NCBI GenBank assembly: GCA_000432735.1
Contig: FR887760.1
Coordinates: forward strand, 1-9,438
From: Bacteroides sp. CAG:443
GTDB taxonomy: Bacteria > Bacteroidota > Bacteroidia > Bacteroidales > Bacteroidaceae
DNA: 9,438 nucleotides
Direction: 5' to 3'
Each line of letters begins with the position of its first letter. Position 1 is the first letter of the stretch. The notes beneath the pieces are model-generated. The model saw only the letters and a program-made list of their open reading frames with translations, made no database searches and was not told the origin of the DNA. The position numbers and the translations under genes were made by a program. Positions 6,558-9,438 of this stretch are shown here, one piece after another.

Positions 6558-7724
6558 CTATTTTAAGCGTAATTCATACAAACAAGCTTCAACTTCTGCA
6601 TTGCTTCCCATGTGTTTTCCCATATCATCTGACAATTTAACACATTCTCGCCATTCCTGGTTAACATTCATCTTACAACGCGACAGTTTCATAACAATAT
6701 TTGAAGGCTGATATCCTGTATCGTTGGTAAGGTTTGTCCCTATACCGAAGGAACAACGTATCTTACCTTTGCAGTAATCGAATATATGCAACGCCTTCTC
6801 AAAGTCGAGTGCATTGCTGAAAATAATTGTTTTCGTCTGCGGATCGATACCTAATTCTTTGTAACGAGCTATTAACCGGTCGATGAATTCAAATTCATCA
6901 CCTGAATCACATCGTACGCCGTCGAAGAGCTTGGCTTGCTTACGACTGAAGTTTGACAAGAAAGAATCCGATGTATAGGTATCGGAAAGGGCTGTACCCA
7001 AATCACCGTCGTACACATTTACCCAGTTTTCCAACGCCATGTAATTGGCATGCTTATAGCCGAACTGAGCTCCATGGAACATGAACCATTCGTGCGGATG
7101 GGTTCCCATTGGACGCATGTCGTATTTCATGGCGAGATAACAGTTCGACGTACCGGTACAATAGCGGGCATGCTCTTTCAGATAGGCTACAACAATATCG
7201 TGTACATCCAGAGAGAAGCGCCGGCGAGTGCCGAATTCAGAAAAAGGCATATGATGTTCGTTTGACAATTTCACCTTTCCTGCCAGTTTGCCTATGATTG
7301 ATTCTTTATCCGGTATTCTATTTAAAAACTGGTTTTTGATTTCGGAAACAATCGCCAACAACGGAACTTCATATAATGTTACCTTGTATAAATAATCGGT
7401 CACCTCGATATGTAAATGATGCTGCTCGTCCAGACTCACAGCTATTTTGTCAGGATCAAAACGGAAAGAAGACAGCCATTCCCAATAAACACGCGGCAGG
7501 AACCGGCAATGAGAAGACATGTACTCCAGTTCTTCCTTGCGGAGCGAAACCAGTGACAAATTGTGAATCTCATTTTTCAGGGCTTCCAGAAAGCCTTCTG
7601 TGTATTCTGTTTCATCTCTATCCTTAAAAGTAAATGTTCCTAACGCATAAGGAAAAAGCTTGATATAAGCGTACGAAGTTGTAAACTTATACAAATCTGT
7701 ATCTAAAATCGTTTTTATTACCAT
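6558..7724 (-). CDS. pncB: Nicotinate phosphoribosyltransferase PncB
   Basis: This cytosolic enzyme joins nicotinate to 5-phosphoribosyl-1-diphosphate, with ATP hydrolysis, to form nicotinate mononucleotide in the Preiss-Handler NAD salvage route. It has 388 residues, close to E. coli PncB (400). It starts with the family's ILDTDLYKFTTSYA (6-19). FGTRRRF (164-170) and GTSN (191-194) bind the substrates. His211 in MGTHPHEWF is at the position of the phosphorylated catalytic histidine of the Salmonella enzyme. VRCDSGD (270-276) and the late SFGIGTNLTND (325-335) complete the phosphate-binding core. It follows the fucosidase by 69 bases. That gap has a TATATTTA resembling a -7 box but no good -33 element, so both an own weak promoter and cotranscription are possible. 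There is no evident functional link with the leu operon. The start is supported by the typical family N-terminus. Confidence 0.96.
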   Translation of the reverse strand: MVIKTILDTDLYKFTTSYAYIKLFPYALGTFTFKDRDETEYTEGFLEALKNEIHNLSLVSLRKEELEYMSSHCRFLPRVYWEWLSSFRFDPDKIAVSLDEQHHLHIEVTDYLYKVTLYEVPLLAIVSEIKNQFLNRIPDKESIIGKLAGKVKLSNEHHMPFSEFGTRRRFSLDVHDIVVAYLKEHARYCTGTSNCYLAMKYDMRPMGTHPHEWFMFHGAQFGYKHANYMALENWVNVYDGDLGTALSDTYTSDSFLSNFSRKQAKLFDGVRCDSGDEFEFIDRLIARYKELGIDPQTKTIIFSNALDFEKALHIFDYCKGKIRCSFGIGTNLTNDTGYQPSNIVMKLSRCKMNVNQEWRECVKLSDDMGKHMGSNAEVEACLYELRLK

Positions 7725-7756
7725 AGCATTGTTTTTATTTCTTTTTGTAAATATAA

Positions 7757-7774
7757 GGAAGAAAAATTACTTCC
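7757..7774 (-). other. Small hairpin between fucosidase gene and pncB
   Basis: On the minus strand GGAAG (7774-7770) pairs with CTTCC (7761-7757) around an 8-base T-rich loop, 20 bases after the fucosidase stop. The stem is only five pairs and the sequence after it, TTATATTTAC, is not a clean T-run. It is therefore at best a weak terminator or processing site. Confidence 0.25.
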
Positions 7775-7793
7775 CATTATTCTGACAAGATTT

Positions 7794-9116
7794 TTACTTC
7801 AATTTCAATGCTACGATACAATCTGCCGACGGTTCCAAAGTCGCGGTATGCAAGACAATTCCTCCATCAATTTTCTCCCATTTTACTTTTTCTCCAGAAG
7901 CAAACAAGGTGGCAGATACAACTTTTTCGGTTAACGACAAAGTAACAAATTGAGGCATCTTATCGGCTAGCAGATGTACATACAGCATATTTCCTTTACG
8001 GGTAGTAGTTCCCCACGAAGCAGTTACCACATTCCCCGAAGTCGATCCGTAAATGGTTTCTCCATTTTTCGCCATCCACTCTCCTATTCCCTTTAATCGT
8101 TCTACGGCAACAGCAGGTAATTCTCCGTTGGGCTGAGGACCGATATTCATCAACAAATTGGCGCCCTTACCAGCAGCACGTACCAACAGACGTATCAGCT
8201 CGGTGACCGATTTATAATTTTGGTCTTTAATCTTGTACCCCCACATGCCATTCATCGTTTCACAAGTCTCTAATGGCAATGCACTGATAGACTGTCCAGA
8301 CAATCCTGCCGTATTCTCTCCGGGAAGATCGCGTTCAAACATTTGAAAATCCTCACCCGGGAAAGGCGTTTTATGATGGTTATTTCCAATCAAACAAGCG
8401 GGCTGCAATTTATGAATCAAAGCATATTGTTCCTTCAGTCCCCAATTGAAATCATCAGGCTGATCCCACAGTCCATCGAACCAGATTGCCCCTATCGGAC
8501 CATAATTGGTCAACAATTCCGTCAACTGATTATTCATGAACTGATAATATGTACTCCACTCTCCATGAGATTTACGTCCGGTTCCGCGTCCGGTTCTTCC
8601 TAAAGGATAATAATCTTCACGCGTCCAATCCAGATGGGAATAATACAAATGTAGTTTGATGCCCTGTTTCTGGCACTCTTCAGCCAACTCTTTGATAATA
8701 TCCCGCTTAAACGGAGTAGCGTCCACTATATTATAATCAGAATATTTAGTGTCAAACATCGAGAATCCTTCGTGATGACGGGAAGTAAAACAGATATATT
8801 TTGCTCCCGAAGCCTTAATAGCCGCAACCCAATCGTGTGCATTGAATCGGGAAGGATAAAAACCGGATGCCGCTTTCGCATATTCATGACAGTCAATATT
8901 CTCATTAGTCATATACCATTCTCCCTGCCCGAACATACTATAAAGTCCCCAATGAAGGAATATACCAAATTTACTATCCTGAAACTCCTTGCGTGCCTGC
9001 AAATTCTCTGGTGCGGGTACATACTCTGTTCCCGAATTCTGTGCATAGAGGGAAGATATTCCTAAAAGCCCACTTAAACAAATAGTCTGCCAAAAACGAA
9101 AAATACGTGTTTTCAT
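7794..9116 (-). CDS. Secreted GH29 alpha-L-fucosidase
   Basis: This glycoside hydrolase family 29 enzyme should remove terminal alpha-linked L-fucose from host or dietary glycans by a retaining mechanism. It has 440 residues. Residues 1-25 form a signal peptide: a basic start (Lys2, Arg4, Arg7), a hydrophobic core, and likely cleavage after SSLYA. There is no lipobox, so it is probably periplasmic. The barrel (about 35-350) shows GIFLHWGLYS (51-60), FTSRHHEGFSMF (110-121), KRDIIKEL, LHLYYSHLDW, and the nucleophile Asp214 in IWFDGLWD. Glu283 in LETCETMNGMWGY lies where related Bacteroides enzymes have a WE.C motif and is my tentative acid/base candidate. A short beta-rich C-terminal domain follows (about 358-440). 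No SusC/SusD genes are in view, so linkage to a polysaccharide utilisation locus cannot be judged. Family assignment is firm; exact linkage specificity is unknown. Confidence 0.93.
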   Translation of the reverse strand: MKTRIFRFWQTICLSGLLGISSLYAQNSGTEYVPAPENLQARKEFQDSKFGIFLHWGLYSMFGQGEWYMTNENIDCHEYAKAASGFYPSRFNAHDWVAAIKASGAKYICFTSRHHEGFSMFDTKYSDYNIVDATPFKRDIIKELAEECQKQGIKLHLYYSHLDWTREDYYPLGRTGRGTGRKSHGEWSTYYQFMNNQLTELLTNYGPIGAIWFDGLWDQPDDFNWGLKEQYALIHKLQPACLIGNNHHKTPFPGEDFQMFERDLPGENTAGLSGQSISALPLETCETMNGMWGYKIKDQNYKSVTELIRLLVRAAGKGANLLMNIGPQPNGELPAVAVERLKGIGEWMAKNGETIYGSTSGNVVTASWGTTTRKGNMLYVHLLADKMPQFVTLSLTEKVVSATLFASGEKVKWEKIDGGIVLHTATLEPSADCIVALKLK

Positions 9117-9159
9117 ACTTACCCGATAATTAAAAAAAGAATAATTAGATTTATTTTTT

Positions 9160-9167
9160 CAAAGATA
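9160..9167 (-). promoter_or_regulatory. -7 promoter box upstream of the fucosidase gene
   Basis: The minus strand reads TATCTTTG here, a perfect TAnnTTTG box 43 bases before the fucosidase ATG, which would give a 5' leader of roughly 35-37 bases. No TTTG is found at the right distance upstream. The promoter is therefore probably weak or needs an activator, as is common for regulated glycan-use genes. Confidence 0.55.
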
Positions 9168-9374
9168 CAATAAAAAATCGAGTTTCATCGTAGAAGCTTT
9201 TTTGAAAGCGGGGAATCAATTTCGGAAAGATAGTACAACATTCAACTGTTTACCCATCAAGTACAACTATGCTTTTAAGACATTCTCCAAGCAATGAAGC
9301 ATATTTTTATGTATCTCAATTGTATGCAGACCCAATCTTTTACTTGATACAAAAAAACTCAGCCTGGCGGGCGC
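9168..9374. other. AT-rich intergenic region with short repeats
   Basis: I see no gene in this region. It contains a direct repeat AGTACAAC at 9232-9239 and 9260-9267. It also has an 8-base inverted repeat ATCAAGTA (9256-9263) and TACTTGAT (9341-9348). Nested inside lies a 7-base inverted repeat TATGCTT (9268-9274) and AAGCATA (9297-9303), with an additional inner CATT/AATG pairing and a run of five T after the right arm on the plus strand. The last could be a weak plus-strand terminator. The direct repeats lie 65-107 bases upstream of the fucosidase -7 box and could be regulator sites. Confidence 0.35.
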
Positions 9375-9438
9375 ATGCCTGAAGCCGACTCATCCGGTAC
9401 AAAGAAAAAAGAAAAGAGTACCCGCACTCCAGCGTCGG
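9340..9438. other. GC-rich edge patch, open on both strands
   Basis: Composition changes sharply from about 9361. On the minus strand 32 codons are open from the window edge to a TAA at 9342-9340, ending in the residues EFFCIK. On the plus strand an ATG at 9375 opens a frame that runs off the edge, starting MPEADSSGTKKKEKSTR. Both are too short to decide. The plus frame has the hydrophilic composition of a real N-terminus, and the minus one is cysteine- and phenylalanine-rich. It may instead be the end of a dispersed repeat. I do not recognise it and assign no function. Confidence 0.3.

Noticed and set aside
1..9438. CRISPR arrays, tRNA or rRNA genes, insertion sequences, prophage or defence genes
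   Set aside because: No regular repeat-spacer pattern, tRNA-like cloverleaf, transposase or integrase frame was seen on either strand.

Overview
The window looks like a chromosomal segment from a Bacteroidales bacterium, probably Bacteroides or Phocaeicola. Three things point there. GC content is moderate with AT-rich gaps. Start codons lack Shine-Dalgarno sequences and sit behind A-rich leaders, and two gaps carry the Bacteroides-type -7 box TAnnTTTG. The proteins are of Bacteroides character: a secreted GH29 fucosidase, and a leu cluster with an embedded Leptospira-type citramalate synthase. All seven confident protein-coding genes, plus a leader peptide, lie on the minus strand, so transcription runs from high to low coordinates.

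Reading in the direction of transcription, the right edge (9117-9438) is a 322-base gap. It holds a GC-rich, lysine-codon-rich patch at the extreme end that may be part of a gene or a dispersed repeat, then short inverted and direct repeats, then a perfect -7 box. Next come a secreted GH29 alpha-L-fucosidase (9116-7794) and, 69 bases on, pncB (nicotinate phosphoribosyltransferase, 7724-6558), the entry enzyme for NAD salvage.

The 282-base gap 6276-6557 is the most interesting part. It contains a good Bacteroides-type promoter, a 27-residue leader peptide rich in Leu, Ile and Val codons, and a strong intrinsic terminator just before leuA. Complementary segments allow a protector hairpin, an antiterminator and the terminator to exclude one another. 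This is the full layout of classical ribosome-mediated transcription attenuation.

Downstream, leuA (6275-4779), leuC (4760-3363), leuD (3340-2744), cimA (2730-1195) and leuB (1188-127) are packed with 6 to 22 base gaps and surely form one operon. LeuA, LeuCD and LeuB make the leucine precursor 2-oxoisocaproate from 2-oxoisovalerate. CimA makes citramalate from pyruvate and acetyl-CoA, and the same LeuCD and LeuB can turn it into 2-oxobutyrate, the isoleucine precursor, without threonine deaminase. The leader peptide carries about equal numbers of Leu and Ile codons, which fits an operon serving both amino acids. After leuB, bases 1-126 contain only weak hairpins and no convincing terminator.
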